From contig CAKSQZ010000018.1 in assembly GCA_934486895.1 (NCBI GenBank), forward strand, positions 1 to 28,641: DNA of 28,641 nucleotides, in the 5' to 3' direction. Source of the stretch: an uncultured Eubacteriales bacterium (GTDB taxonomy: Bacteria > Bacillota > Clostridia > Oscillospirales > Acutalibacteraceae). Position 1 is the first letter of the stretch; each line of letters starts with the position of its first letter. The notes below the pieces were generated by a model. That model saw only the letters and a program-made list of their open reading frames with translations, ran no database searches and had not been told where the DNA came from. The translations under genes and the position numbers were made by a program. Below, piece after piece: positions 1 through 8,456 of this stretch.

Positions 1-1
1 G

Positions 2-1264
2 TCCGGTGATAAGACATTCAGCGACACTTCAGCCGATCCCGATTACAAGATCGATAAACCCACTCTCAGTTATGAGAACGCGGCAGTCACGGTAAATAAG
101 ACCCTTGCGTGGGACGATGCGACAGGTGTTGCGAAAGTCACCGTTACATTCAATGTAACAGGAGGCAGCGGCAATGTGACTTATACTGACACTATAAATT
201 CGGATAAGTTCGCATACTATGCCGACGCATCGCGCAAGCCTGAGGGCGGCACCTTTGCAAACAACGGCAATGATATCACATTTACTGTCGGCAGCGTCAC
301 AGGCGGCAGCGAAACAAAAACGCTGACTTATTATATCAAAGCAAAAGAGCTGCACGATACAGCGACGCTTGATGATAATAAGAATTCGGCGGTGCTGAAG
401 TTCGGAAGCATTGAAAAGACCGAGCAAAACGGCGATATTCCGAACACAACGCTCAATATTAAGTATACACCGCTTAAAGCCGGCGCTAAGGTGACGGATA
501 TTGATAACCCGAACCTCCCCTCAAACTACACGGTTGAGGATAAGACAAACGGGATCAGCTACGCATTGGGTGTTACTGCAAATTCTACCGCGGTGATTTC
601 TGCAACCAAGGATCTTCCCGCAGGCAGCTATTCGTTCAAGGAATACAAGAACGGCAGCGAAATGAAGTCGAACGGCATCGATCAGACAGTGACCTCAACG
701 AACACTGCTTTCACAGCGGTGGACAGCTCATCGGTATCCGGAGATAAATCAACGCTCAGCACTAATGTCCTTGTAAACGGCGAGAGCACCTACACGATCG
801 AGTATGTCAACAGCTACACGGTTCTGAAGGCAAAACTCAAGATCAAAAAGGTTGATGAAAGCGGAACCGAGCTTTCGGGATCTTCATTTGAGATCCGCAA
901 TTCGTCCGGTGCTGTCGTGGCAACGGTGTCAGGCAACGGCAATGTCACAGGCGCAGAGTTTGAGATCGGCAAGCAGTACACTATTGTCGAAACAAAAGCT
1001 CCGACCGGATATCAGCTCAAGGGCGAAGAAATGGTGTTCACAGCTTCGGTAACTCCGAGCGGCGCACTAAGCTATGACAGAGCCTCGAACACTATGACAT
1101 ACACCGTTGCTGATATGCTGAAAAACGATATTCTCCCGGCCACAGGCGGCGTCGGACTGTATGTAACAGTAGGCGCAGGTGTTCTCATAATGCTTGTTGC
1201 GGCAGCATACTTTTTCATCAGCCGCAAGCACAAAAAAGACCGCGATGACGGCGGAGAACAGTGA
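2..1264 (+). CDS. LPXTG-anchored pilus adhesin / minor pilin, 5' end cut by window edge
   Basis: The frame is open from the first bases of the window, so the start lies upstream; 420 residues are visible. The C-terminus is a textbook cell-wall sorting signal: LPATG near visible residue 378, a hydrophobic helix, then a positively charged tail (SRKHKK). Just before it is a CnaB/SpaA-like domain with an E-box-like ETKAPTGYQLKG, the type that forms an internal Lys-Asn isopeptide bond. The earlier part is beta-rich, Thr/Ser-rich and low in cysteine, as in pilus tip or minor subunits. It sits 49 bp ahead of the major pilin, with no terminator between, so it is probably in the same operon. The role as tip adhesin or minor pilin is inferred from position and the sorting signal; the ligand is unknown. 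A GTG at 176 is an internal codon, not the start. Confidence 0.85.
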   Translation, partial: SGDKTFSDTSADPDYKIDKPTLSYENAAVTVNKTLAWDDATGVAKVTVTFNVTGGSGNVTYTDTINSDKFAYYADASRKPEGGTFANNGNDITFTVGSVTGGSETKTLTYYIKAKELHDTATLDDNKNSAVLKFGSIEKTEQNGDIPNTTLNIKYTPLKAGAKVTDIDNPNLPSNYTVEDKTNGISYALGVTANSTAVISATKDLPAGSYSFKEYKNGSEMKSNGIDQTVTSTNTAFTAVDSSSVSGDKSTLSTNVLVNGESTYTIEYVNSYTVLKAKLKIKKVDESGTELSGSSFEIRNSSGAVVATVSGNGNVTGAEFEIGKQYTIVETKAPTGYQLKGEEMVFTASVTPSGALSYDRASNTMTYTVADMLKNDILPATGGVGLYVTVGAGVLIMLVAAAYFFISRKHKKDRDDGGEQ

Positions 1265-1313
1265 TCATCGCATCAAATAAATAAAAAAATAAATTCATCA
1301 AAGGAGAAAAATT

Positions 1314-2972
1314 ATGAAAAAGTTCAAAAAGATCTCTGCATTGGTTCTTTGCTTTTTGATGGCAATGTCGGCTTGCTTTATTGCAAGTGCAGATGATGTT
1401 GTTATCGATCCCGCAAAGAAAGGTTCAATCAACATCGTCACTTACGAATCCAAAAAAGACGGCGGTATTACCGAGTTCGGCACAAAGCCCGCAACCGGCA
1501 AGACAGCCACTGTCCCCAACGGTTACACTCCTCTTGCAGGCGTGACCTACACCCTTTATAATGCGGCTGGCGTTTCCACAGGCAAAACCGCGGTTTCGAA
1601 CGCAACAGGTATTGCATCGTTTGCAAACCTCGATCAGGGAACATATATCATCAAGGCAACAGCTTATCCGGTCGCCGCGACAACTTTCACTATCGCTGAT
1701 ATGAAAGTTAAGATCCCGATGACCAACACCGACGGCACAGGCGTTTTCTATGATGTAAATGTTTACCCGAAGATCGACACTGTTTACGGTACAGTTGAGT
1801 TCCAGAAAACCAACGATCAGAATGTCGGACTCCAGGGCGCTATTTTCAAGCTCCAGTGGAAGAAGAGCGGCAGCTGGGTAGATTACAGCGCTGCTACATA
1901 CACCACAGATGCAGCAGGTAAGTTCACGATCAACAACCTGCCGAAGGGCGACTATCAGCTTATCGAGACAAAGCAGCCCTCAGGCTACCTCCTCGATACA
2001 ACACCGCAGCAGTTCTCGATCGGCAAGGACGCTGCAAACACAACATATGATGAAGTAAGCAAAACCTACAAAACTTCCAAGACATTTGTAAACAGCAACA
2101 ACCCGACTATCAGCAAGAGCGTTGATAAGGACAATCAGAATATCGGCGGAGATGTCGTCTGGACTATCACACCGTCTATTCCGAGCGGCCTTGCAAACTA
2201 TCAGACATACAGCATCAAGGATACTCTCGATGCAGCACTCAGCTTCAAGAGCGTTGAAGTTACAACAGGCACAAGCGGCGGAACCATACTTACAAACGGC
2301 ACAGATTACGATTGCCTCGCAACCGTAGGTTCATCGCAGGTTATCATCAACATGAAGCCGGCAGGTCTTGCAAAGATCGTCGGCACATTCAGCATCAAGA
2401 TCACAACAACTCTTAAAGAGGGTGCTACCGATCTTATCGCAAACGGTGTTAAGAACGGCGCTTCGCTCACATTCAAAAACCAGTTCGACACCGACTCCAC
2501 AACTGTCACAACCAACGCCGACACCGATCCCGAGGTTCGCACAGGCGGTGTTAACTTTACAAAGACAGGTGAAAACGGTGCGGCTCTCGCAGGCGCTACC
2601 TTCAAGCTCTATGCATCCGAGACAGACGCTAAGGCAGGCACAAACGCTATCACATTCTATAACAAGGATCTCACAGCTTCCGCTACCGAAGTTACCTCGG
2701 GTGACGACGGCGCATTCGGTTTCTACGGTCTGAAATACGGCACATACTACATGGTCGAGACCAAAGCTCCGAGCGGATATGATCTCAAGGGCGATGTTGT
2801 CGCTGTAACTATCAATGCTGATTCCTATGCAGCAGCTGCAACAGCGGTAACAAATGCGAAGACAGATATCAGCCTTCCGTTCACAGGCGGTATCGGTGCA
2901 GAAGTCGTTGTTATCGGCGGTGTGCTGATGATGGCTGCAGCTGCATTCATTCTTAAAAAGTTCGCAAGATAA
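1314..2972 (+). CDS. SpaA-type major (backbone) pilin with LPFTG sorting signal
   Basis: This 552-residue secreted protein is likely the polymerising shaft subunit of a sortase-built pilus. A signal peptide (residues 1-26, ending ASA-DD) follows a good ribosome site (AAAGGAG). A pilin motif, VNVYPK, places the polymerising lysine at K153. Domains in order: N-terminal domain (about 40-155), CnaB domain with E-box ETKQPSGY (E218), a middle fimbrial isopeptide-type domain (about 263-395), a second CnaB domain with E-box ETKAPSGY (E482), then LPFTG at 521-525, a hydrophobic helix and KKFAR tail. Size and motif order match backbone pilins of Gram-positive pili. Two sortase genes follow. Known of the family: a class C sortase cleaves LPXTG between T and G and joins it to the pilin-motif lysine of the next subunit. 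The choice of K153 is from the motif only. Confidence 0.92.
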   Translation: MKKFKKISALVLCFLMAMSACFIASADDVVIDPAKKGSINIVTYESKKDGGITEFGTKPATGKTATVPNGYTPLAGVTYTLYNAAGVSTGKTAVSNATGIASFANLDQGTYIIKATAYPVAATTFTIADMKVKIPMTNTDGTGVFYDVNVYPKIDTVYGTVEFQKTNDQNVGLQGAIFKLQWKKSGSWVDYSAATYTTDAAGKFTINNLPKGDYQLIETKQPSGYLLDTTPQQFSIGKDAANTTYDEVSKTYKTSKTFVNSNNPTISKSVDKDNQNIGGDVVWTITPSIPSGLANYQTYSIKDTLDAALSFKSVEVTTGTSGGTILTNGTDYDCLATVGSSQVIINMKPAGLAKIVGTFSIKITTTLKEGATDLIANGVKNGASLTFKNQFDTDSTTVTTNADTDPEVRTGGVNFTKTGENGAALAGATFKLYASETDAKAGTNAITFYNKDLTASATEVTSGDDGAFGFYGLKYGTYYMVETKAPSGYDLKGDVVAVTINADSYAAAATAVTNAKTDISLPFTGGIGAEVVVIGGVLMMAAAAFILKKFAR

Positions 2973-2997
2973 AAGGCGGATTTTAAGCTGAATAAAA

Positions 2998-3037
2998 ACA
3001 GGCGGTCGGAATATCCGACCGCCTGTCGCAGATTTTT
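2998..3037 (+). terminator. Strong hairpin between pilin and sortase genes (terminator or attenuator)
   Basis: A perfect 13-bp GC-rich stem (2998-3010 pairs with 3014-3026, loop ATA) lies 26 bp after the pilin stop. A run of five T (3033-3037) follows six bases after the stem. The distance to the T-run is longer than ideal, so partial termination with read-through into the sortases is likely; this would keep pilin mRNA more abundant than sortase mRNA. Confidence 0.7.
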
Positions 3038-3081
3038 CAAATCGGAAAATACATCGGACAGCTTGCCGAAAGGAGCGGAAG

Positions 3082-4005
3082 ATGAAAAAGGAGAAGAAAA
3101 CGCCGGCTAAAAACGGCGGGGTAAAAACCCGATCCAAACGGTTCAGAATGATAAGAACCGTCTTTTTCGTTTGCTTTTTTATTTTCGGCGCAGCTTTGGC
3201 ATTTTATCCGTTTATCGGCGATATGCTGCTTGAAGCCAAGCAGTCAAACGCTGTCGAAAGCTATGAAAGCGCGGTCAAAAAGCTGTCGGATTCAGAGCTT
3301 GAAGATCAGCTCAGCCGTGCTCAGAAATACAATTCTCACGGCGGAAACTATTACAGCGCACTCAATTTCGGCGAGACGATGTGCGTTGTAGAGATCCCGA
3401 AGATAGGTGTTCGTCTGCCGGTGTATCACGGATGTTCTTCCACCGTGCTCGACTTTGCGCTCGGCCATGTCGAGACATCGTCACTGCCTGTCGGCGGTAA
3501 GGGCACGCACTGTGTTATAACAGGGCACACAGGGCTCAGCCGCGTGCGTATATTTGATGATCTCGAAAAGCTTGCCGTAGGTGATGAATTTACAATTGAG
3601 GTCTTGAATCAAAGACTTATTTATAAGATCGATCAGATAAAAACAGTGTTGCCGAACGAAACCGAGGCCCTTCAGCCGATACAGGGAGAGGATCATGTAA
3701 CGCTTGTAACCTGTACGCCATACGGCATAAATTCTCATCGACTGCTTGTCAGAGGAACGCGTGTCGGCACTTCGTCCGGCACTGACAGCGACCGGCAGAC
3801 GGGCAGCTCGCAGTCGTCCGGCTCGACAACATTGCCAAACGAATTCGAGCAGGCGGCGGCAAACCGCAGTATTAAAAATTATATCTGGATCGCGCTTATC
3901 GCCGTGTTTGCGGCAGCGCTTGTGTTCATGATCTTCTTCACAACATCGAAAAACAGAAAGCAAAGAAAGAATAAGCGGCAGGATAACAGCGATGGAAAAG
4001 AGTAA
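3082..4005 (+). CDS. Class C pilus sortase, two membrane helices
   Basis: This 307-residue membrane-bound transpeptidase is expected to polymerise the upstream pilins. The catalytic triad is visible: His149 in CVITGHTG, Cys211 in TLVTC, Arg220 in SHRLLVRG. The TLVTCTPYGINSHRLLVRG stretch is characteristic of class C (pilin-polymerising) sortases. There is an N-terminal helix (about 24-44) after a basic segment and a C-terminal helix (about 266-286) followed by a basic tail, the usual class C layout. A Ser/Thr/Gly-rich linker (about 229-250) precedes the last helix. No clear DPF/W lid motif was recognised in the region before the barrel. A ribosome site (AAAGGAGCGG) precedes the ATG. The gene overlaps the next sortase by 14 bp. 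Confidence 0.93.
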   Translation: MKKEKKTPAKNGGVKTRSKRFRMIRTVFFVCFFIFGAALAFYPFIGDMLLEAKQSNAVESYESAVKKLSDSELEDQLSRAQKYNSHGGNYYSALNFGETMCVVEIPKIGVRLPVYHGCSSTVLDFALGHVETSSLPVGGKGTHCVITGHTGLSRVRIFDDLEKLAVGDEFTIEVLNQRLIYKIDQIKTVLPNETEALQPIQGEDHVTLVTCTPYGINSHRLLVRGTRVGTSSGTDSDRQTGSSQSSGSTTLPNEFEQAAANRSIKNYIWIALIAVFAAALVFMIFFTTSKNRKQRKNKRQDNSDGKE

Positions 4006-4705
4006 GAAAAAGAAGCTTTGCTTTCGGATATTCGGAATTGCCCTGTTGATCCTTGGATTTATCACCGCAATTTACCCGTTTTTTATGAATTATCTGAAAA
4101 CAAGTGAAGCAAACCGCGAGATAGAGCGGTTTGATTCTATTGTTGAATCAAATGATCAAAACAGCGATAATCCACTGCTCAGCGAGCTTTACAGCGTGCT
4201 TTCGCAGTACAATGCCGACTTGCTGAAAAACGGGCAGGATATAAAAGGCTCGGCTGAGTTTGACGATTTCGGGATAGACCTCACTAAATATGGGCTGGAA
4301 CGCGATGTTATCGGAGTTATCGAGATCCCGAAAATAAATATCAAGCTTCCGCTTTATCTCGGAGCGGACAGACCCGATATGTATCGCGGAGCGGCTGTTA
4401 TCGCAAAGACCTCCGCGCCTATCGGCGGCAAGGGAACTAATTGTGTTGTCGCAGGACACAGAGGTTATGTCGGAATGGAGATATTCAATAATATCGATAA
4501 GCTGAGCGAGGGAGACAAAATCTATATCCGCAACCCCTTCGGCACTCTGACTTATGAGGTCGTATATTCAAAAGTCACCGAGAAAAACGATCTTTCAATG
4601 ATAAAGATCGATGAGAACGAGGATACGCTTTCGCTTATGTCCTGCCACCCGTACCGAATAAATACAAAGCGGCTCTTTGTCGTTTGCAAACGAACCGTAA
4701 ATTAA
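3992..4705 (+). CDS. Second sortase, class C-like, without C-terminal membrane helix
   Basis: A 237-residue sortase translated from within the end of the preceding sortase gene (14-bp overlap). Catalytic residues: His156 in CVVAGHRG, Cys218 in LSLMSC, Arg227 in NTKRLFVV. One N-terminal helix (about 11-34) anchors it; unlike its neighbour it stops shortly after the catalytic Arg and has no C-terminal helix. The core (EIPKINIKLPLY, GGKGTNCVVAGH) is similar to the first sortase, so the pair probably arose by duplication. It may polymerise a different subunit or attach the finished pilus to the wall; which of these is not decided by the sequence. A bidirectional terminator begins at its stop codon. 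Confidence 0.9.
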   Translation: MEKSKKKKLCFRIFGIALLILGFITAIYPFFMNYLKTSEANREIERFDSIVESNDQNSDNPLLSELYSVLSQYNADLLKNGQDIKGSAEFDDFGIDLTKYGLERDVIGVIEIPKINIKLPLYLGADRPDMYRGAAVIAKTSAPIGGKGTNCVVAGHRGYVGMEIFNNIDKLSEGDKIYIRNPFGTLTYEVVYSKVTEKNDLSMIKIDENEDTLSLMSCHPYRINTKRLFVVCKRTVN

Positions 4706-4738
4706 AAAGCTGTACTTTTTTAAGTACAGCTTTTTTTG
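4705..4738. terminator. Bidirectional intrinsic terminator between convergent operons
   Basis: A 13-bp stem (4705-4717 with 4722-4734, loop TTTT) is flanked by A5 on the left and T7 on the right, so it works as a Rho-independent terminator for the sortase operon (+) and for the fab/acc operon (-) that ends at 4742. Confidence 0.88.
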
Positions 4739-4741
4739 ATA

Positions 4742-6382
4742 TTAAGATTTATCGTCACCGCGGAGCTTTGCTCTGCGGATCTTTCCGCTTATAGTCTTAG
4801 GCAGCTCGCTTACAAAATCCACTATTCTCGGATATTTGTAGGGTGCGGTGCTTTTCTTGACATAGTCCTGCAGCTCTTTTTTAAGGCTGTCGGACGGCGC
4901 AAAGCCGTTTTGCAGCACGATAGTCGCCTTAACGACATATCCGCGCTCTTCATCGGGCACGCCTGTGACAGCGCATTCGGCAACAGCGTCGTGCTTTATC
5001 AGCACATCCTCGATCTCAAACGGGCCGATACGATAACCGCTTGACTTGATAATATCGTCTTTTCTGCCGATATAGAAAACATAGCCGTCCTCATCCATAT
5101 AAGCGACATCGCCTGTGTGGAAAACGCCGTCTACCCAGGCGCGCGAATCGTTTGCGTCGCCGTTTTCAATGCAGATACCGAATCTATTTGCGTCCTTGGG
5201 ATAAATGCAGATCTCGCCGTGTTCTCCGGGCGCGCACTGCTTGCCCTCGTCATCAAGAATATGAACATCGTAAAGCGGGTTCGGTCTGCCGATACTGCCA
5301 ACCTTCGTTTTTTCGCCGATAAGGTTTCCGCACACCATAACAGTCTCTGTCTGACCGTAAGCCTCGCGGATAAGCAGTCCCGTCGCTTCTCTGAAACGCT
5401 CAATGATAGCGGGGTTCAGGGACTCGCCTGCGGTAGTTGCCTGATAGACCTTATCGAAGCAGTCGCCGTAGACCTCGTTTTTAACAATAAAGCGATAGAT
5501 CGTCGGAGGTGCGCAGAAGCTGGTGACTCCGTATTTTTTAATGATCTTTGTCAGCTTGTCCGCTTCAAACTTCTCATAGTCGTAAACCATAACAGCGCAT
5601 CCGCAAAGCCATTGACCGTAGATCTTGCCCCAGGAAGCCTTGCCCCAGCCCGTATCGGAAACGGTGAAGTGCAGTCCGCCGTTTTGAACGCCGTGCCAAT
5701 AAAGCGCGGTGGGAATATGGCAGAGCGGATAAGTGTAGTTGTGTGTCACCGCTTTCGGATAGCCTGTTGTGCCTGATGTGAAATAGGTCATAAACGGCTC
5801 TTTGCGGTTTGTTTCAACACGCTCGAGTGTGTCGGGCATATCTTCAAGCTCCGTGTCGAGCCGGATGAAACCGTCTCTGTCGTCGCGGACATTGAAAAGA
5901 TGAGTGAGTGTTTCACATTCAGGCTTTGACGATGCGACGCTTTCGATAATTGTGTTGTCCTGTGCACAGACGATAGCCTTAACACCGACCTTGTTCACAC
6001 GGTACACAATGTCCTTTTTCTTCAGCATATGAGTGGCGGGGATGACCACAGCGCCGAGCTTGTGCAGGGCATTGATAACATACCAGTATTCGTAATGGCG
6101 CTTGAGCATGAGCATAACCCTGTCGCCCTTGCCGATACCGTACTTTTGAAAAACATGAGCGGCTTTGTTTGAAAGCCTTGAAATATCCGAAAAAGTAAGC
6201 GTGCGTTCGTTGCCGTATATATCGCACCAAACAAGTGCTGTCTTTTTCGGCTCTGCCGCAGCAATGGCGTCCACAACATCGTAGCCGAAATTGAAATTGT
6301 CATTGCAGACGATCTCAAAGTTATTCAGTCTGCCGTTCTTATCAAAAGAAGAACGGCTGAACTTTTTATATAGGGGTTCCAT
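4742..6382 (-). CDS. AMP-forming acyl-CoA synthetase (medium-chain/ACSM-like)
   Basis: This 546-residue member of the ANL superfamily activates a carboxylic acid with ATP to acyl-AMP and then acyl-CoA. Motifs: the P-loop-like TSGTTGYPK at 202-210, SDTGWGKASWGK (the tryptophan-containing motif of medium-chain acyl-CoA synthetases), EAYGQTE, HTGDVAYMDEDGYVFYIGR, the hinge GRKDDIIKSSGYRIGP, and the catalytic lysine K534 in ISGKIRR. Full length for the MACS group. It is the last gene of the fab/acc operon; its ATG overlaps the accA stop by one base (TAATG), so translation is probably coupled. Likely job: activating exogenous or recycled fatty acids, but the chain length cannot be read from sequence. 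It also resembles acetyl-/propionyl-CoA synthetase-like proteins. Confidence 0.9.
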   Translation of the reverse strand: MEPLYKKFSRSSFDKNGRLNNFEIVCNDNFNFGYDVVDAIAAAEPKKTALVWCDIYGNERTLTFSDISRLSNKAAHVFQKYGIGKGDRVMLMLKRHYEYWYVINALHKLGAVVIPATHMLKKKDIVYRVNKVGVKAIVCAQDNTIIESVASSKPECETLTHLFNVRDDRDGFIRLDTELEDMPDTLERVETNRKEPFMTYFTSGTTGYPKAVTHNYTYPLCHIPTALYWHGVQNGGLHFTVSDTGWGKASWGKIYGQWLCGCAVMVYDYEKFEADKLTKIIKKYGVTSFCAPPTIYRFIVKNEVYGDCFDKVYQATTAGESLNPAIIERFREATGLLIREAYGQTETVMVCGNLIGEKTKVGSIGRPNPLYDVHILDDEGKQCAPGEHGEICIYPKDANRFGICIENGDANDSRAWVDGVFHTGDVAYMDEDGYVFYIGRKDDIIKSSGYRIGPFEIEDVLIKHDAVAECAVTGVPDEERGYVVKATIVLQNGFAPSDSLKKELQDYVKKSTAPYKYPRIVDFVSELPKTISGKIRRAKLRGDDKS

Positions 6383-7188
6383 TACATATCTTCTCCGTTT
6401 TCTTCAAATTCTTCATACACACCGAACTTTCTGAAACGCTCATATCTTCTTGCGACCAGAAGCTCATCGGGCAGCGAACAAAGCTTGCGAAGATCGTTCT
6501 TCAGCTGCTTTGAAAGCTCGCCGCACATTTTGTCGAAATGTGCGAAATCCTCGGGGATAACAGATTCCGCAACACCGAAACGATACATATCGTCCGCAGT
6601 GATGTGCAGGCAGTCGGCAGCCTCGTGGACTTTGGAAGAGTCTTTCCAAAGTATGCTGGCGCACCCCTCCGGGGATATGACGGAGTACACCGAATTTTCA
6701 AGCATATAAACACGGTCTGCCGCGCAAAGTGCGAGCGCTCCTCCGGAGCCTCCCTCGCCTATTATAACCGAAATCGTGGGCGTGCGCAAGCCGATCATTT
6801 CCATAATACTCTCGGCAATAGCCTCGCCCTGTCCGCGCTGTTCGGCGTCTGCACCGCAGTATGCACCGAAAGTGTCAACAAAGCAGATGACCGGACGGTG
6901 AAATTTCTCCGCCTGCTTCATCAGTCTCAGCGCCTTGCGGTATCCCTCGGGCTTCGGACTGCCGAAGTTTGTCTTAATGCGTTCTTCAACCGTCGATCCT
7001 TTTTCGATAGCGATAAAGGTAACAGGAGTTTCCGAGAGCTTGCCGATACCCGAATAAATAGCGCTGTCGTCGCCGAAACGGCGGTCGCCGTGCAGCTCGG
7101 TAACATCGGTGAGCACCTTGTTGACATAATCTTTGCCTGTCGGTCTTCCGCTCTTGCGGACAGTTTTGAGCTTTTCGTAAGCGGTCAT
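6382..7188 (-). CDS. accA: Acetyl-CoA carboxylase carboxyltransferase subunit alpha
   Basis: AccA pairs with AccD to form the carboxyltransferase that moves CO2 from carboxybiotin to acetyl-CoA, giving malonyl-CoA. The 268-residue protein has the crotonase-like core: LHGDRRFGDD near the N-terminus, FVDTFGAYCGADAEQRGQGEAI, and the oxyanion-type GEGGSGGALAL followed by SVISPEGCASILWKD. It is at the short end for AccA (the E. coli protein is 319), lacking the long N-terminal extension. The ATG overlaps the accD stop by 4 bp (ATGA), typical of coupled translation of the two subunits. Biotin carboxylase and biotin carrier genes are not in this operon. Confidence 0.95.
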   Translation of the reverse strand: MTAYEKLKTVRKSGRPTGKDYVNKVLTDVTELHGDRRFGDDSAIYSGIGKLSETPVTFIAIEKGSTVEERIKTNFGSPKPEGYRKALRLMKQAEKFHRPVICFVDTFGAYCGADAEQRGQGEAIAESIMEMIGLRTPTISVIIGEGGSGGALALCAADRVYMLENSVYSVISPEGCASILWKDSSKVHEAADCLHITADDMYRFGVAESVIPEDFAHFDKMCGELSKQLKNDLRKLCSLPDELLVARRYERFRKFGVYEEFEENGEDM

Positions 7189-8012
7189 ATCAACTTACCT
7201 CCTTCATGCAGTTTGAGCACACGCGCGAGCGTTTCACGCTGGTCTTTTCTTTCGACAATGCCATCGATAAAGCCGTGCTCCAGCAGAAATTCTGAGGTCT
7301 GAAAATTGTCGGGCAGCGCCTCTTTTGTGGTCTGCTCAACAACTCTGCGTCCAGCAAAACCGACAAGCGCTCTCGGCTCTGCGAAAATAATGTCGCCCTG
7401 CATTGCAAATGAAGCGGTAACACCGCCTGTTGTCGGATCGGTCAGCACGGTTATATAAAGGTTGCCGTGCTCGCTGTGACGCTTAACTGCGGCAGAGCAT
7501 TTCGCCATCTGCATAAGCGAAATAACACCCTCCTGCATTCTTGCACCGCCGGACGCTGTGAACCCGATAACGGGCAGACTGTTCTGATCGGCATATTCAA
7601 ACGCTCTTGTTATCTTCTCGCCTACGACCGAGCCCATGCTCGCCATAATGTAGCGCGAATCCATAATGAAGATAACACATCTCACACCGCCGACTTCAGC
7701 CTCTCCGCAGATAACGCCTTCGTCCTCACCGGTCACTTCGTCCGCCTTTTCGAGCTTTTCCTTGTAGCGGGGAAACTCAAGGAAATCGACCGAATGCAGT
7801 CCTGTTGCAAATTCTTTAAAGCTGTCCTTATCGCAGATCATATTGATCCTTGCTCTCGGATGAATGCGAAGCAGCTTGCCGCATTCGGGGCAGGTATAGA
7901 AATTGCCGACCACCTTGGATTTTTCTATCTGCGCCTTGCAAACAGGGCAGATACGGATGTTGTTTGGATTTTTCAAGGCGTTCATCACCTTATCCTTGCC
8001 GGGGAATAGCAT
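7185..8012 (-). CDS. accD: Acetyl-CoA carboxylase carboxyltransferase subunit beta
   Basis: AccD is the zinc-ribbon half of the carboxyltransferase. Cys22/Cys25 and Cys41/Cys44 form the four-cysteine zinc site, followed by the crotonase fold with DSRYIMASMGSVVGEK, FTASGGARMQEG and TDPTTGGVTASFA. I chose the ATG at 8012 (275 residues): a GAAAGG ribosome site lies 9 bases before it. An in-frame ATG at 8021 touches that site with no spacer, and longer starts run into fabZ. The frame could be extended to 8123, but that part is the fabZ coding sequence in another frame. The gene starts 13 bp after the fabZ stop and overlaps accA by 4 bp. Confidence 0.94.
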   Translation of the reverse strand: MLFPGKDKVMNALKNPNNIRICPVCKAQIEKSKVVGNFYTCPECGKLLRIHPRARINMICDKDSFKEFATGLHSVDFLEFPRYKEKLEKADEVTGEDEGVICGEAEVGGVRCVIFIMDSRYIMASMGSVVGEKITRAFEYADQNSLPVIGFTASGGARMQEGVISLMQMAKCSAAVKRHSEHGNLYITVLTDPTTGGVTASFAMQGDIIFAEPRALVGFAGRRVVEQTTKEALPDNFQTSEFLLEHGFIDGIVERKDQRETLARVLKLHEGGKLI

Positions 8013-8025
8013 GGTTTTCATCCTT

Positions 8026-8454
8026 TCACATTTTGTCGTTTGGCACGACGGCAAATGAGAATTCTCCGCTGACACACAGCTTGCCGTCAACATAGCCCTT
8101 GCCCTCGCAGAAGTAAAACACACTCTTTTTTCTCGTTATTTTACATTCTGTTTCAAAAGTATCGCCGGGTTTAACGGGGTTTTTAAATTTAACATTATTC
8201 AGCGCGGTGAACAGCGTTGTAATATCTTTTCCGCCCGCTTCATCGGCAAGCAGCACGCAGGTAGACTGCGCCATTATCTCGCAGAGGATAACACCGGGAA
8301 CTATCGGGTTGCCGGGGAAATGTCCGTTCAGGAAAAACTCATCGCCGCGGATCAGCTTTTTGCCATGAGCCACACTGTCTTCAACGTAAGCCTCGTCTAT
8401 AAGGAGCATATCGTCTCTGTGCGGCAGAATGTTCATTATCTCGGATCTGTCCAT
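8026..8454 (-). CDS. fabZ: 3-hydroxyacyl-ACP dehydratase FabZ
   Basis: FabZ removes water from 3-hydroxyacyl-ACP to give trans-2-enoyl-ACP. The 142-residue protein has the hot-dog fold signature: MNILPHRDDMLLID, the catalytic His45 in GHFPGNPIVPGV and the catalytic Glu59 in LCEIMAQ. It is normal length and complete. It starts 2 bp after the fabF stop and uses a GGCGGAG ribosome site inside the fabF end. In related Firmicutes accB usually lies on one side of fabZ and accC on the other; both are absent here. Confidence 0.95.
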   Translation of the reverse strand: MDRSEIMNILPHRDDMLLIDEAYVEDSVAHGKKLIRGDEFFLNGHFPGNPIVPGVILCEIMAQSTCVLLADEAGGKDITTLFTALNNVKFKNPVKPGDTFETECKITRKKSVFYFCEGKGYVDGKLCVSGEFSFAVVPNDKM

Positions 8455-8456
8455 AT

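Noticed and set aside
2331..3137. Long - strand open frame of 268 codons opposite the major pilin
   Set aside because: It is the antisense shadow of a codon-biased gene, Cys-rich only because of GCA/ACA codons on the other strand; it has no ribosome site and spans the terminator hairpin.
8013..8123. Longer accD start
   Set aside because: It would lie inside fabZ; the zinc-ribbon protein begins naturally at 8012 with a well-spaced ribosome site.
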